A DNA stretch of 64,000 nucleotides, from the NCBI GenBank assembly GCA_037957365.1, contig JARHVA010000316.1, forward strand, positions 3,743,501 through 3,807,500, given 5' to 3'. Made by a program: the position numbers and the translations under genes. Each line of letters begins with the position of its first letter. Position 1 is the first letter of the stretch. Source of the stretch: Torreya grandis. Lineage: Eukaryota > Streptophyta > Pinopsida > Cupressales > Taxaceae. The notes beneath the pieces are model-generated. The model searched no databases. It saw only the letters and a program-made list of their open reading frames with translations, and had not been told where the DNA came from. Below are positions 22,401-35,688 of the stretch, one piece after another.

Positions 22401-25400
22401 GAAAGAAAGAGAGAAGTAAAAGGGTAAAAAGGAAAATTGTAAAGAAAATAATTTAATTTATATATGCATAATAATATGATATGGTTCTAAACATGAAATT
22501 TTAGGAGCAAAAAATTCAATACAAATAATCAAAGTTAGGCAAAATGACACAAAACTCCTCTTTTTACATAGAAAAATTACCATCATGATTAGATATTTTT
22601 GAGTGAATTTTAAATAATATAGGGAAGGTATAATTATTGGAATGGAAATGGAAGATCTCATACATGACTCTCTATTCATTTATTTCATTCTTGGTCTTCT
22701 TAAAACTCTTGGTAGAAATCCATCATCATCAATTGTCCTAAAAATTGCCCTTCCATGCACCATGCACACTTGGACTCAAAATTGGAATCAGTTATCCATG
22801 AAAATTAATGGAATAGGTTTATTTAAAATTTTAAATACTCTACATGGCCTTGTAATAATCATGGGAACCTTAAAATCCCTTTACTTGAAGACTTTCTCTC
22901 CTCTCTCTAGCTTGTGCATTAGGCTAGTTTTGACTGGCTGAAATTAATGGCCTAAATTAATCATTTAGAAGTTTATTAATGAAATTAAATTAATGTTTTG
23001 AGTTATATTAAGTGTAAAAATTTCACCCAAACTTTATTTTATCTCCTAATTCATCTTGTAGCCTGCACAACACACAAAACAGTGAGAAAAAGCCTTTTTT
23101 TATCCCTATCCATATAATTACATACATATAGTTGGCATGGGAAGGAGCTTGGGTGAGTAATATTCAACATAAAATAAGTTTATTGATAAAAATATTCCCT
23201 TATATTATCTTTGTAACTCCATTTCTCAAGACTGGTCCTACCTGAGGGTTTGCAAGGGTCTTAGGCATGTTTTCACCCTTAAGCTTGTTTCATAAAAAAA
23301 TGACATTGGAGTTGCAAAAAAATTCAAAAAAAGTATTTTTAAATACCTATTATATATTACCTAAACTTATATAGTCTTAATTCAAAGCCTCATGGGAGGT
23401 GTGAGCTTTGAAAGATGGCCTATTGTGCTTGTTTCCTTTGTTTTCACAGGCTTGAGTTGAGTTTTGAGCCAAAAATTGATTTTTTGATATTTGATCTGCA
23501 CTTCAATGGCCTAAAAACCTATGTATTAGCTTTAAAAACATAGTACACCATGTTTAAATTCATATAACATGCCATAAATGTGATAGGTTCCTCATTTGGC
23601 CATTAAATTTAGCCATGCCTAAGAGTCCTGACTGTACTTTAGAGATGTAGATGAATTTTTATAACTTTTCCTGCCCTCCAATAGTCTCAAAAAATTAATC
23701 ATGACCCCTAAAACATGTTTCATCAATATATAATTATCTTATGAGGTTGAGAAAGCAGTTGACCTCTTATTTGTGTTTAGGCATGACCCTTTCTTAACAA
23801 GCTTAACTACAATTTTAGGTCAAAATGGCCCTCTTGGATGGTTTCCTTGAAAAGTGAGAGTTTTAACACACCTATAATGTGAATCCTAATATACATTTGA
23901 AATTTATCTTATATTTAGAAATGACATTGGTATCTCATTTGACTTCTAGGTTTACTCTTTGTTTGGTATACCTATTTGCAACCTTGACAACTAAATCATT
24001 CTAATAGGCTTATTATTCCTATGAGGTACTTCTCAAGTTGATTTATGTGTCTTCAATATATTTAAATTTTCTCAAGATATCTAAACAACTTCAACTCTAC
24101 TTGATTACTCCATCTTATGAAGACTACTTGTTCATGCACAAGGGAAAATACCCCTATTCTGAGATAGAACAGGGGGTATCTTCCTTATTTTATTAGGAAT
24201 TTTTAATAAATGAGTGTAATATATAAGATATGGGTGATATATATAAAATATTTCATCTCTTTATCTGGTCATATAATCCCTTAACTCATCCAAACACAAG
24301 ACATACCTATGCAAAGTCCTGTGTATAGGGTCTAATTCTCATGGATTGAGTTTGGCTTAACTGAAGGTTACTTATGTACATGATTTATCTGAATTAGGTA
24401 TATTTTCATGGTAATTATCATAATAGAGTGTCTTATATTTTATTAATTCCCTTACTCTTCATGTTATGGAGAAAGTCAATTATAAAGGAGGACTCTTATT
24501 TAGCTCACTGCCTTGTCTAAAAACCCTGTCTAGACTGACCCTTCGAAAGTATGTATGAGATCACTTGGGATTGGAAAAAGAGATGTTTTAGAAATTTATT
24601 TTAACCTATATAATTATTTCACAAATATTTTTTTTCACTTATTCACCTTGTATAACCTTGTCATCATTGAGAGTATCACCTATTGTTCACTACCTGACTA
24701 GATTGAACCTGTAGGTGTATTTTGTGTAACATAGCTTAGGATGAGTGATTATAAACCTCACTCAAATCCTCATAAATAATTTTATGATTTATTTAACCCC
24801 ATCATTAACTTTAATAAGTTTCTATCTATCACCTTGAACCCTAATTTTCCCACTATCTTACCAACACCTAGTTGACTGAGACAACCAAGATATCTAACCT
24901 GCCTGTAGGTTTCATTGGCTTCAAATGGCTGATTATAGTGTTTATATATTAATTTTAATTCCTTAAAGTCACATAATATGTGTTTTTATTAACTTGTGCA
25001 TTGAATTCTCCTTAAATATCATCACAATCTCAAGAGGCTCACTGTCTACCCCTGCCTGTTGTAGGCATCTATTTGAGCCATTTGTACAAACAAGGTATAT
25101 GTTTAAGAATTAGAGAATAGTATAGAAATAATCTTTGACATAAAATAACCTATAATAACATTTTTAATCATTTATATTCTCTTAAAAAATAAAAATTATT
25201 CCTTCTTGTTTAGATTGAGCTACTTCTGCCTTAAGACCCTACTATAGGTCTCTGTGTGCATAATGTGTATGAACTAAGAATACTTTGGGAAGTATAACAC
25301 AAGCTTATCCTCTACTTGGTGTTATTTTTATTCTTTAATATGTACCTTCACTTAGTTTAATGGTTCAATAATAAGGATAAACTTCATCTTCAAACTTGGA

Positions 25401-27260
25401 TGCTAGAGCTACTCCTTTAGGTCTAACCTGTAGGTGCACTTTTATGATCTGTGTATAGATTGGGAGAGTGTATGAGGTTAAATTTCATCCTGTCACCCTC
25501 CTAAAATTATATTTCATGCCACTTTAGTGCCATTCCATCAATCTAATCACCTTAATCATGAGTGGATACATTGTTATTTAATAAAGGTGTCACAAGATCA
25601 CTTACATTCTCAAGTTTGTAGATGTCATTGCAGGTTTTCAGTGCTTTTTGAGTAAATTTTTGCCCTTACACTTACCTTTTATACTCTCATATTTATCATA
25701 ATAATTATCCATACCAAGGGATACAATACCTATCAAATTATATGCCTCAAACATCCTCTAAGCATGTTTTATGTTATTCATAAGAATCCATTTGACCACT
25801 ATTTGGCCACTTTAGGGATTGAGGGCTTGAAATAGTCTTTTGACCCCATTTAAAGTTTCTACCACTTTAATGGGGATGCAATTTAAAAATAATGTTCTAG
25901 GATGTCAAAAAGGCCTTTCAATCATGCTTTCATTCTTCAACATGATTCTTCCATCTCTCTACTGACATCACCTATAGGTGACTTTCTGAGTTGAATGCAA
26001 ATAGACAATGAATTTAGGCAAGCGATGTACAAATCCATGTATATTTATGATTTAACCTATTCTCTCAAAGGATTAAAATGGTGGATGGTTATGTCAATGA
26101 AAACAATAAAGTATTTATCACTTGAATTCAAGTTTGAAAAAACTTTCCAAACACCTGTACATACAAATTTCAATGATGGACTGCGTATATATGTTTAATT
26201 AATACAATACATGGAGCATATGCTTGGAAAATTATGTTGGAAAGTGAATGGAGAATTAATATCAATTTTTTAAACATGGAAAAGACATTAACATAACCCT
26301 CTAGATCCATTACAAATCACAAAACTTCTACAAATTGAGAAGAAATCCTCATAATGCAAACTGATTTAATTTCTTTCAAATTAGATTGGTTAGCTTATAA
26401 AACCAACTTTAAACATGAAAAAAAAATTATGGATAATTATAGGATGAATATAACAATATTTGGAAGCAATCTCAATAACTGGTTTGTATGGAATTGCCTA
26501 AAATGAAGGAAAAACTGAAGGGTGCACGGACGAGAAGGTAGTTTTGCATAATCCACTTTGAATGGATGGTTAATGAAGCAAACTTGACCAATTATCAAAA
26601 TTATTATATTTATTTTAAGGTATATGAGTGTATAATATTACCCCAAGATGATTTCTCTTGAAATGCTCTTTGATGACTGGACCAAGGAAGAACCTACAAG
26701 TCACTTTTCTATACCAAGAGGGTGAAAGAGAAATATAACAATTTTGCACAAGAAATCGAAATTTGAGATCATTAAAAACATGTATTTGAACATTTGGAAG
26801 GTGAAGAGTCATATTTACATGTTTTCTAAGTTGCACACTTCCCAAGAATTTATACAAGTGTCTTTTTCTCTCTTTTTGGCCAAGAAAACTACCTTTTCTC
26901 TAAAAAACCTACCATTTATTCAGTTATGTCAGATTTATAAGACTTATAAAGACACATGGGGCATTATATCATCTTTTTTAACTTACACAAAACTCAACAA
27001 ACTCTTATAAAGCATTAAATGCACCATTTAAACCCCTCAAAATGACTTAAAATGATAAATAAACCTAGAAACCACTTGACCAAAGTTAATATAACATAAA
27101 TTAACATTATTTGACTTATGAAACATATTATAACAACATATTATGTCCCATAATATGCCTAAAAACGAATTTTTTTTACTAGGGGTGCCTTATTATGACC
27201 TAAAAGTCAAAATTGGTCAATAGTAACTTGTTTGTAGGTTACGAAATGCATTAACTATAA
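22401..27260. other. Long AT-rich intergenic block, probably a decayed repeat
   Basis: No domain is recognised in either strand. Words such as CCTGTAGGT and CCTATAGGT recur (near 24710, 24905, 25425, 25970) and also appear at 56.6 kb, suggesting that this block and 53-57 kb derive from related elements, possibly large non-coding retrotransposon derivatives. Short open frames at 22642-22941, 25995-26198 and 26744-27010 carry no family signature. Confidence 0.4.
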
Positions 27261-27269
27261 TCTTTGCCT

Positions 27270-28250
27270 TGTTCTTGTTATCACTTAGTTTGACCTTACA
27301 AATTGGTTTAGTTTGAAACTTTATTGTTGAATTAGCCATAGGAGTTGATGTACACTTAATATTGTTCAAAGTAATTAATTAAACTTCTCTGTCTTGATGT
27401 ACACTTAATATTGTTCAAAGTAATTAATTAAACTTCTCTGTCCTTCATTGTATGGCATAACTCATCAAATGATTTTAAGTTCTTGAATATAATTAAATAT
27501 TTAAGTAGTGCTAGTAAACTTTATTTGAATATAACTACTAATTCATTATCAGCCATAACATTGGCCATCTTGGCTAGTATGGTCTTGTATTGAAACACAT
27601 AGTCATTGATTGGTTCATTGGTACCTTGTTTTAGCTTATCAATTTGTGCATAAGACAAATTTTTATTGATGTTGATGGTAAAGTAAATTAGGAATTTGTT
27701 GGACAGGGGGTAGAATTCTCTTACGGATTGAAGAGGGAGATCATAGAACCATCTAAATGCATAGTCTTTAATACTTCTTGGAAATAACTTAGTGAATAGT
27801 TTTTAATTGTATGCATAGTCGAAACATGTTGCATGGAATGATCTAAGGTGTTTCTTGGGTTCAAATTTACCTTTGTATAATTGGAGCTTAGGAGATATGA
27901 ATACTATTGGTAAAGGGCAAGCTACCATCTCAAGGGCTAATGAGTTATGAAGAAAGTTGTGAAAATCCATAGTATGGATAGCTCTTGATGCACCTTACTC
28001 TAATTTCAACACCTTTGTATGTAGAGTTATAACAACTTGCTCAAGGGAATGTGCATTAGAAAAGGTTAGAAGTAGAACATGTGTATCCATCATAAGAGAG
28101 GTGAAGTTTGATTCCATAATAATGGGCATTAAGATCTACTGAAGGCCTCATGTTGCCCCCAAACTTTAGGTGGATGTCATATAGGTCACTGAAGGTGTAG
28201 GCATAGGAGTAGTTATGGTAGTAGTGGTATAAATTATTGATGTACAACCC
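27270..28250 (-). pseudogene. Gypsy gag remnant
   Basis: On the minus strand the reading passes through LFPRSIKDYAFRWFYDLPLQ, then SVREFYPLSNKFLIYFTINI, YAQIDKLKQGTNEPINDYVF and QYKTILAKMANVMADNELV. This is the classic Retrotrans_gag layout (A..W...LP..SI..F..L...F...F, then L..Q...E....Y...)). Earlier residues (28056-28247) may be the gag N-terminus. The frame is interrupted and the domain is cut by the 49-bp duplication. No protease or pol follows. Confidence 0.7.
27345..27442. repeat. Perfect tandem duplication, 2 x 49 bp
   Basis: The unit starting TTGATGTACACTTAATATTG occupies 27345-27393 and is exactly repeated at 27394-27442. Confidence 0.95.
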
Positions 28251-28890
28251 TGAGCTAACTTTTAATGCTCATCTCTTACTATATATAACTTATCATCAAA
28301 ATGATGTGGACTCATGTAAAGATATTCAATGAAATTTTCATCCTACAAGACATCCTGTTGGTCTTTAGTATTCATATCATCAATGTCAAGATTCATGATA
28401 ACTCCATGAATAGGGTGAATAGGATATGTTTCACAATCCATAATAGGAATGAAAAAGGGATTCATACAAGCCCTTTGGCATATTGTATTACAATAGGCAT
28501 CTTAGATATGATGTTGTAACAACATGATTGGAGGAAGGCTTGGGATTGTTCATTAGTAACTTAAGCCTTATTACTAAATTTAGATTCGATCCTTGTTACC
28601 CATTTGATTACAGAATTGATTCAAAGAAAACACACTATCCATGTAGAAAATTTTGAAAAGAGTAACTTCATTACTTATGTTCCCAATAATTTTCATTCAA
28701 CATAGTCATGATTATTATGTATTATTAAAAAGTAATTAGAAATCAGATATGAAAATCTAAAGATCCTAGAAGGATAAAATTGAAAGAAAAAATCTAGTGT
28801 TTTATATTATTCGATGTGTATGAGTTCACCAATATATTTCACTCTAATTTATATTAATATATGAGATTAATTTAATTAAGAAATAACTTA
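28251..28890. other. Intergenic AT-rich DNA
   Basis: Nothing recognisable is seen here besides short chance frames. Confidence 0.6.
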
Positions 28891-28897
28891 ACACACA

Positions 28898-29540
<643 letters not shown>

Positions 29541-29544
29541 AAAA

Positions 29545-30005
29545 GAGAGGATATCACTACTTTTATTTCCTTAAAAAGAAGATAGAAACCATTACATCGA
29601 TCGCTACATTTTCAGCACGACACGTGGCCAAAGCCAATCCTATTGTTGACATTGTCGAAAGCCACTCGGAGCCTCTGTTGCGGAACATTCCCAATGATGT
29701 TGACAGAGTTCAATTTGAAGTAGAGTTCCCAGTTTCAGAACATCAACGTTTGCATTTATTTTGAAATGAAGAGTAACAACTAGAATTTTAATAGATTTTA
29801 GATAGGATAATTGGTAACAGGGTCGAAAGTCTTCAAATGGCTGGGTGGGCTTAACACCAGGTGCGAATGTATTCATGTATGTGATTGTCGGCAGAGCACC
29901 GGGAGCCTGCAAGCACACCCTCAGGTGTTGGTCCCCCACATTGATACCTTCCAATCCAAAAAGGTATGCACTTGAAAGGAAATTGGCAACATTCTGAATG
30001 GGGGT
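29545..30005 (-). pseudogene. Protease pseudogene, 3' half (C-terminal lobe)
   Basis: Continuation of the pseudogene whose 5' half is at 36608-37560, now separated from it by an inserted element. On the minus strand it reads NVANFLSSAYLFGLEGINV, then LRVCLQAPGALPTITY, TFAPGVK, DFRPCYQLSY and VVTLHFKINANVDVLK, matching the C-terminal lobe of the intact gene. About 25 codons containing the second active-site Asp are deleted (TITY joins directly to a few residues before TFAPGVK). A second deletion plus frameshift follows LLQI, so the ending is out of frame. Clearly non-functional. Confidence 0.9.
30001..30005. repeat. Target-site duplication, left (GGGGT)
   Basis: GGGGT directly precedes the TGTTGG end of the inserted element and is repeated at 36608-36612 after its ACAACA end. 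The joined sequence equals the uninterrupted protease sequence near 6335-6342 (ATGGGGGTGAAG). Confidence 0.95.
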
Positions 30006-30158
30006 TGTTGGTTGAATATTTTGTCTATCAGCGTACTGATAAACAAAATAGGTCTGATCAGCTAAAGTAGGAAGATTAGTCATCCAAATGTGTAGTTTTA
30101 CCACATCAAAAAGACACTGATCTCTCCTCTCATCAAGGGGAGGTTCCCTGTAGGTATG

Positions 30159-30159
<1 letters not shown>

Positions 30160-30205
<46 letters not shown>
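30160..30205. repeat. (TA)n microsatellite in the left LTR
   Basis: About 23 TA repeats at the position where the right LTR has only six (34835-34846). In element orientation this is a TATA-like site about 150 bases before the LTR end. Confidence 0.95.
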
Positions 30206-30210
<5 letters not shown>

Positions 30211-31329
30211 CTCGTGGGTGGGACAAACCATCCATCTCTCTTCTTTCAGAGATGATGCACTCGGATCAAAAGAAAAACTCAGAGGAAATGATAGACAGTA
30301 CTCCTCTTCTTTCAGAAATACTATTCAACAAACCACAAGAATACTCCTGGCAGTAACAACAAAATGTATCAAAGGATGTGATAACCAGCAAATCGAGATG
30401 TAGCTCAAAGTCTTCACTTGGATTGCTCAAGAGTAAGATACGAAGGACAATGAGGGCAGAAAGTAGCCTCAAGGTCCTTTAAACAAAAATGAAAAGAAAA
30501 CAAACTAAAGGCGATTATGGGGGCACAAAGTCTCTCCACAGTCGACTCTTTAGGACACATTTTTTAACTATTGTCACTAATTCTGCTTGTTGAATTAAAG
30601 GAACAGAAGATATATTGAAGAAAAAGACATAAGAACAATTTCCTCAATAACAAAGATATTACAACGCAAAGTCTGAAAAACCAATTGATTTCTTATTCCA
30701 GTAACAAAATATGGTCAGCAATGTGAGCTCAAAGTCTTAGCAATGCCTTACAATTTGGGCAGAGTTTCATTCTAATTGTCAAAAAAGAGATCCTTATTAC
30801 AATCAAAGAAAGTCCCTTATATAACCTCTTAAGAAGGATTTGGGAACAATCAATACATCAATTTGCATTGGAATCTGTTAAGGAGATGCACTGGAACTTA
30901 GGGGCGCTTTACCCATTTGATTTTATCAATGCAAGGAAATAAGTCATGCTTATTGAAAATTGCAACTTCCCTGGTGATCTGATCTTATCTTCATCATTCC
31001 TCCTTGTCTGGTTAATTGAATCGGGCCTTGGATTTGATTTACTGTTCTGTTCCTCTCCGCGTTTTGCTGGTCTTGGATTTGAGATCTGTGAATGTATTCT
31101 GGTCTGTATGTTTTAAAGGATCAACAGGTAATTCACTATGTTGAATTTGACATTTCTGAGCGCGTCATTCCTTTGTCTTCTTTCAGCTTTTCTGTTTGGC
31201 TCTTTTTCGAATTATACTTGCATTTTTGGGCCTTAAGGAATGACCCATTTTGAGTTGGGAAGAGCCTCCCGCAAGGGTATCTACACTTTGGGAAGTCTTT
31301 GAATGGCCTTCGAGCTCCTTTGAACTTAG

Positions 31330-31690
31330 GCTATGAACCATTCCATTAAAATAGGACATTGAACCAATCGGTTGAACCAAAAATGGTTCAAGCTGATGGT
31401 TCAATTTGAGTGAACCGAACCGATGAACTAAGCATTGAACCGAACGTTGAATTTGGTCATTGAACCAAACGTTGAACTTGGTCGTTGAACCAAATTTTGG
31501 TTCAACGGTTCAAACAAAGCTTTGAACCGACTGATGAACCGCTTGATTGAACCAAAGAATGAATCAAAGCACTGAACCACTTGATTAAACCTGCCTTTGA
31601 ACCATTTGACATTGAACCAAAAGATGAACCATTTGCTGCTGATGCTTGTCGATGGAAATTTCTGTTTGAACCAAGGCGATGAACCAATTC
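31330..31690. repeat. GAACC/GGTTC word array in the left LTR
   Basis: TTGAACC, TGAACCG and their reverse complements GGTTCAA recur roughly every 10-25 bases across this stretch, in both orientations. The matching stretch in the right LTR is 35990-36365. Confidence 0.9.
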
Positions 31691-31932
31691 TAAAAATGAC
31701 CAATTATTAGAAACTGATTCCTTTTGATTGAACACACCTGTAGAAGTTGTGAAACCCGTTGAACTTGTAGAAATAAGCCTGTTTACAGTCCATAGATTTT
31801 TTAAAAGCTTGAAAAATGAGGAGTTTGAATGCCCAAGACAAAATTTGGAAAGGGAAGAGATAATTTTGGTCTGTAAGACAAAAAAAATTCAAATGTTGTC
31901 CCAAAAATGAGTGATATTTTTGGGGGACAACA

Positions 31933-32580
31933 GCTGGCTCCAGTTGGGGAACTTCTGTCAATTGCAAAATGAATTGAAAAGTGTAGAATCCAGAATCTCC
32001 AGTGTCTTCAAGTATGCCATTGGATTACGGAGTCATGCTACCCAGAAATGAAAGGCATCAAAAATGGAAACAAACAAAACAAAATAGAATTAAAAACTAT
32101 ACAGATGTACATATGCAAAGATCTGATACTTCAAAAATTGAAGTATTTCAGATGTTGCTTCTTGAGAGTCAGTGAAAATAGTGCACCATTTTGGTAAACT
32201 AGCAAGAAGACATTTTGTCTCCAAAAATGGTGAAGGGCGAATGGAGCTCTCCACCAAGAAAACAATTTTTTTTGTCTTCCTCTTGGTCTTTCCTTCTTTT
32301 GCTCTATCACAGGACGTGGTCTTCAAAATGAAAACCATAACTCCTTGTTCTCCTTACGAAGGGTTACTTTGCCTGATTTTGATTTGCAGCAGCATGGTCT
32401 ATTACCATAATTGGTTGTTCTTCTGGTTCAGTCCAGCATATGATTGGATTGTCCACATCAAACTCTTGACAAACTATCAACTTAGCATCTCCTTTGATGT
32501 GAAGGATTTTGACTTCTTCATCTTAAGCAGTGTTTAATCCGAGCAACAGTGGTCTGTATCCAGCTGTGGAAAAAATGCTG
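31933..32580 (-). other. Element interior downstream of gag
   Basis: Between the end of the gag-like frame and the 3' LTR no domain is recognised. The bases next to the LTR (minus strand CCCCAACTGGAGCCAGC) are not the purine tract usually found there. Confidence 0.6.
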
Positions 32581-32582
32581 AC

Positions 32583-34322
32583 TTACAAATTACATAAAGA
32601 AAGAATATCTCCTTGAGGAGATATCAACACAGTCCCAACTTCATCATTGGTGCAAGAATTGCTGTCATCATCAGAAGCTGATCTCCTATCAGATTTCTCT
32701 TCTTTAGAGATGGAAGATCCTTCCTTGTTTATACTGCATCCCACCAATTCTCCTAAAATCTTGTTTGGATCAATTCCTGGATTGTCAGCTACAAGACTTT
32801 CATTTGCAAAAACATGAACATCCTCTGTGGTCAAGAAGTAATTACCCCTGCCTGAAGGCTCAAATATAATTTGAGCTGTAGGGGCCATTTGGGTGACCAC
32901 AATTTTTACCTTAGACAGGTCTGCACCTAGTTCTCCATCAATGTCCAATTGCTCAGGATTGGCTTGCAGGGATTCAAACTCAGTCATCTGAATTTTGGAT
33001 TTCTTGACATGATTAATCATATCAAATGACTGAAATGGGCTTGGAAGAGAAGATGGGAGTTCATCCTTTTGATTCTTGGGAGGGAGAGGATTGGTTTGTG
33101 AAGTTGAAGTAGAAGGTGCAGAGACGTTCGATGTGCTTACTTCTTTGGTAATCACTGGGTCCTTTGATTGAAAAGGAAGAGGGGTTCTCTGCTCAGCAAT
33201 TGAAATTACTGGTTGGGGTTGCTCCTCTGTCTTCTCTTTGTCGACCTGCTAGGCTGACTGATTCTGGGATTGGGTGAATACTGTGTATGATCCTTTAATT
33301 GCTTCACCTTCACTTCTGGATTCATCTTGGTAATTTAGGAAATCAATGTGGGAGTCGCCAGCTGATTCTTCTAGATCCTCCTTAAAGAGATTAGTGCCAT
33401 TTTCTTGCTCTAACTCAGGTTGAAAATAGGAGATATGCTCTGTTTCCAAAAATCCAACTACCGGGTTTGTTGGAGGTGCTTCAAGGGCAGGGTTCTTTTG
33501 TGGAGGAGGAAGACGATTTTGTTGCCTTTGACTTCTGGCAGCATTGCCTTGATATGGCTGATTAGGGAATGTCCTCCTTGGTATATCTTTATATAGAGGA
33601 GCAGAAGACATACTTGGTGCCATTTGCCTTTTCAAGGCTAGCAATTCATTTGCCAGCATTTGCACCATTAGATCAGTGGTGCTTGTAGATGAATATTCAA
33701 AAGATGATGAAGCTCTAATTCTGTTAGGATCTCTCCTTATCTTTCCTGCCAAGATAAGGTCATCTTCTAGCTCAGTAGCCAAGTCTTGAGCAGCCTCAAG
33801 GTCTATGTGTCTAGCCCATCTCAATAGAAAACTCACTTCAGGCAGCTGTGAATTGATGAAGAAACACATGAGATTCTGAGGTGTCAGCTGGGTGATCATG
33901 GGAATCCTGTGCCTCAGCTTGTTGAACCTGACAATGAAGTCCCTCATAGGTTCATGGGGCTCCTTCTTCATCTGTGTGAGCTGGGCTAGCAAGACATGTG
34001 CATCTTCTACAGGTTTGAACCTTGCTTCAAACTTGGCTTTGATAGTGTCCTAGCCAGTCACTGATCCAGTTTGTAGATGGTAAAACTAGTTTGCAACAGC
34101 ACCTTGTAATGTCTCCATGAAAAGCCTGACTGCCACATCTTCAAATTCCACCCCTATCACACCACAGGCTATGGTGAAGGCTGCAATGTGTTCATCAGGG
34201 TGGACTCTTCCATCACCAAAGAATTTGGGGAAATTCTTCCTTGAACTGAGTGGTAGCTCATGCAAAGGTGGAGTCAAGTTGAGTGGGCCAAAAGAGTTAC
34301 CCCAAGGGCCTCGAACTGCCAT
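32583..34322 (-). pseudogene. gag of the Gypsy-type element, three internal TAG stops
   Basis: One reading frame runs from the ATG at 34322 to the stop at 32583, about 580 codons, interrupted only by TAG at 34086-34088, 34050-34052 and 33249-33251. The N-terminus (MAVRGPWGNSFGPLNL, FPKFFGDGRVHPDEHIAAF, GVEFEDVAVRLFMETLQGAV) and middle (FEARFKPVEDAHVLLAQLTQ, EPMRDFIVRFNKLRHRIP) are a clear Retrotrans_gag domain. The C-terminal part is polar and Pro/Ser-rich, without a visible CCHC knuckle. The first two stops fall where gag relatives have Trp, consistent with G-to-A on the coding strand. It is the only coding region left in the element. Confidence 0.85.
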
Positions 34323-34657
34323 GATTTAATTATGAACAATAGGGATAACACATCTGAGTGGAGTTGCTAGATTATAGGACAAAAATGGAAAAGAAAGTGG
34401 CCCTACTTCAGCTTAAAGCTTGAGGCTTCAAACTGCGCTTTCTTTCCCAGCAGCTCTAGTTTTGCAGACTAGATAATATAATGGAGATGGATGAAAATGG
34501 AGATGGATGAAAATGGTAAGGCTATAAATGGATAATGGATAAGACATGAAACGGAGTCGCCAGAGTCTGTAATGGATAAGGTTATAATGATAATGGGTTA
34601 TATAGGTGATGTTTCAATCTGAAACTTGAGGTTCCAAATTGCACAATATTGTGTATA

Positions 34658-34675
34658 TCCCCAGCGGAGTCACCA
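34658..34675 (-). promoter_or_regulatory. Primer binding site of the Gypsy-type element
   Basis: The minus strand reads TGGTGACTCCGCTGGGGA, five bases after the end of the 5' LTR. It starts TGG, as expected for pairing with a tRNA CCA end, and resembles the site of Tat/Ogre-like plant Gypsy elements, often assigned to tRNA-Arg. The tRNA assignment is from memory. Confidence 0.75.
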
Positions 34676-34834
34676 AAAACTATTGGTTGAATATTTTGTC
34701 TATTAGCGTATTGATAAACAAAATAGGTCTGATCAGCCAAAGTAGGAAGATTAGTTGTCCAAATGTGTAGTTTTACCACATCAGAAAGACACTGATCTCT
34801 CCTCTCATCAAGGGGAGGTTCCCTGTAGGTATGC

Positions 34835-34846
34835 TATATATATATA
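34835..34846 (-). promoter_or_regulatory. TATA-like site of the element's 5' LTR
   Basis: A (TA)6 run read on the minus strand as TTTATATATATATAGC, about 155 bases before the LTR/interior border. This spacing would give an R-U5 of ordinary size. The function is inferred from position. Confidence 0.4.
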
Positions 34847-35688
34847 AACAAAAAATAATAATCATGGGTGGGACAAACCATCCATCTCTCTTCTTTCAGA
34901 GATGATGCACTCAGATCAAAGGAAAAACTCAGGGGAAATGACAGATAGTACTCCTCTTCTTTCAAAAATACTATTTAGCAAACCACAAGAATACTCCTGG
35001 CAGTAACAACAAAATGTAGCAAAGGATGTGATAACCAGCAAATTGAGATGTAGCTCAAAGTCTTCACATGGATTGCTCAAGAGTAAGATACGAAGGACAA
35101 TGAGGGCACAAAGTCGCCTCAAGGTCCTTTAAATAGAAATGAAAAGAAAACAAACTAAAGGCGATTATGGGGGCACAAAGTCTCTCCACAATTGACTCTT
35201 TAGGACACCTTTTTTAACTACTGTCACTAATTTTTCTTGTTGAATTAAAGGAACAAAAGATATATTGAAGAAAAAGACATAAGAACGAGTTTCTCAATAA
35301 CAAAGATATTACAGCGCAAAGTCTGAAAAACCAATTGCTTTATTATTCCAGTAACAAAATATGGTCAGCAATCTGAGCTCAAAGTCTTAACAATGCCTTA
35401 CAATTTGGGCAGAGTTTCATTCTAATTGTCAAAAAAGAAATCCTTATTACAATCGAAGAAAGTCCCTTATATAGCCTCTTAAGAAGGATTTGGGAACAAT
35501 CAATACATCAATTTGCGTTGGAATTTGTTAAGGAGACGCGTCGAAACTTAGGGGCGCTTTACCCATTTGATTTTATCAATGCATGGAAATAAGTCACGCT
35601 TATTGAAAATTGCAACTTCCCTAGCGATATGATCTTATCTTCATCGTTCCTCCTTGTCCGGTTAATTGAATCGGGCCCTGGATTTGAT

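Larger units (their letters stand above)
30006..31932 (-). repeat. 3' LTR of the Gypsy-type element (left copy)
   Basis: It aligns end to end with 34681-36607. It starts TGTTGGTTGAATATTTTGTC and ends GGGGGACAACA. Differences include a (TA)23 tract where the other LTR has (TA)6, and absence of one extra unit of the GAACC-rich array present in the right copy. Confidence 0.95.

Noticed and set aside
31330..31690. Cluster of tRNA-like B boxes (GGTTCAA)
   Set aside because: Only GGTTC-A is shared; the rest of the B box and any A box or acceptor-stem structure is missing.
32172..32537. 121-codon plus-strand frame with a signal-peptide-like start, inside the Gypsy-type element
   Set aside because: It runs against the element's coding strand in its 3' untranslated part and resembles no family.
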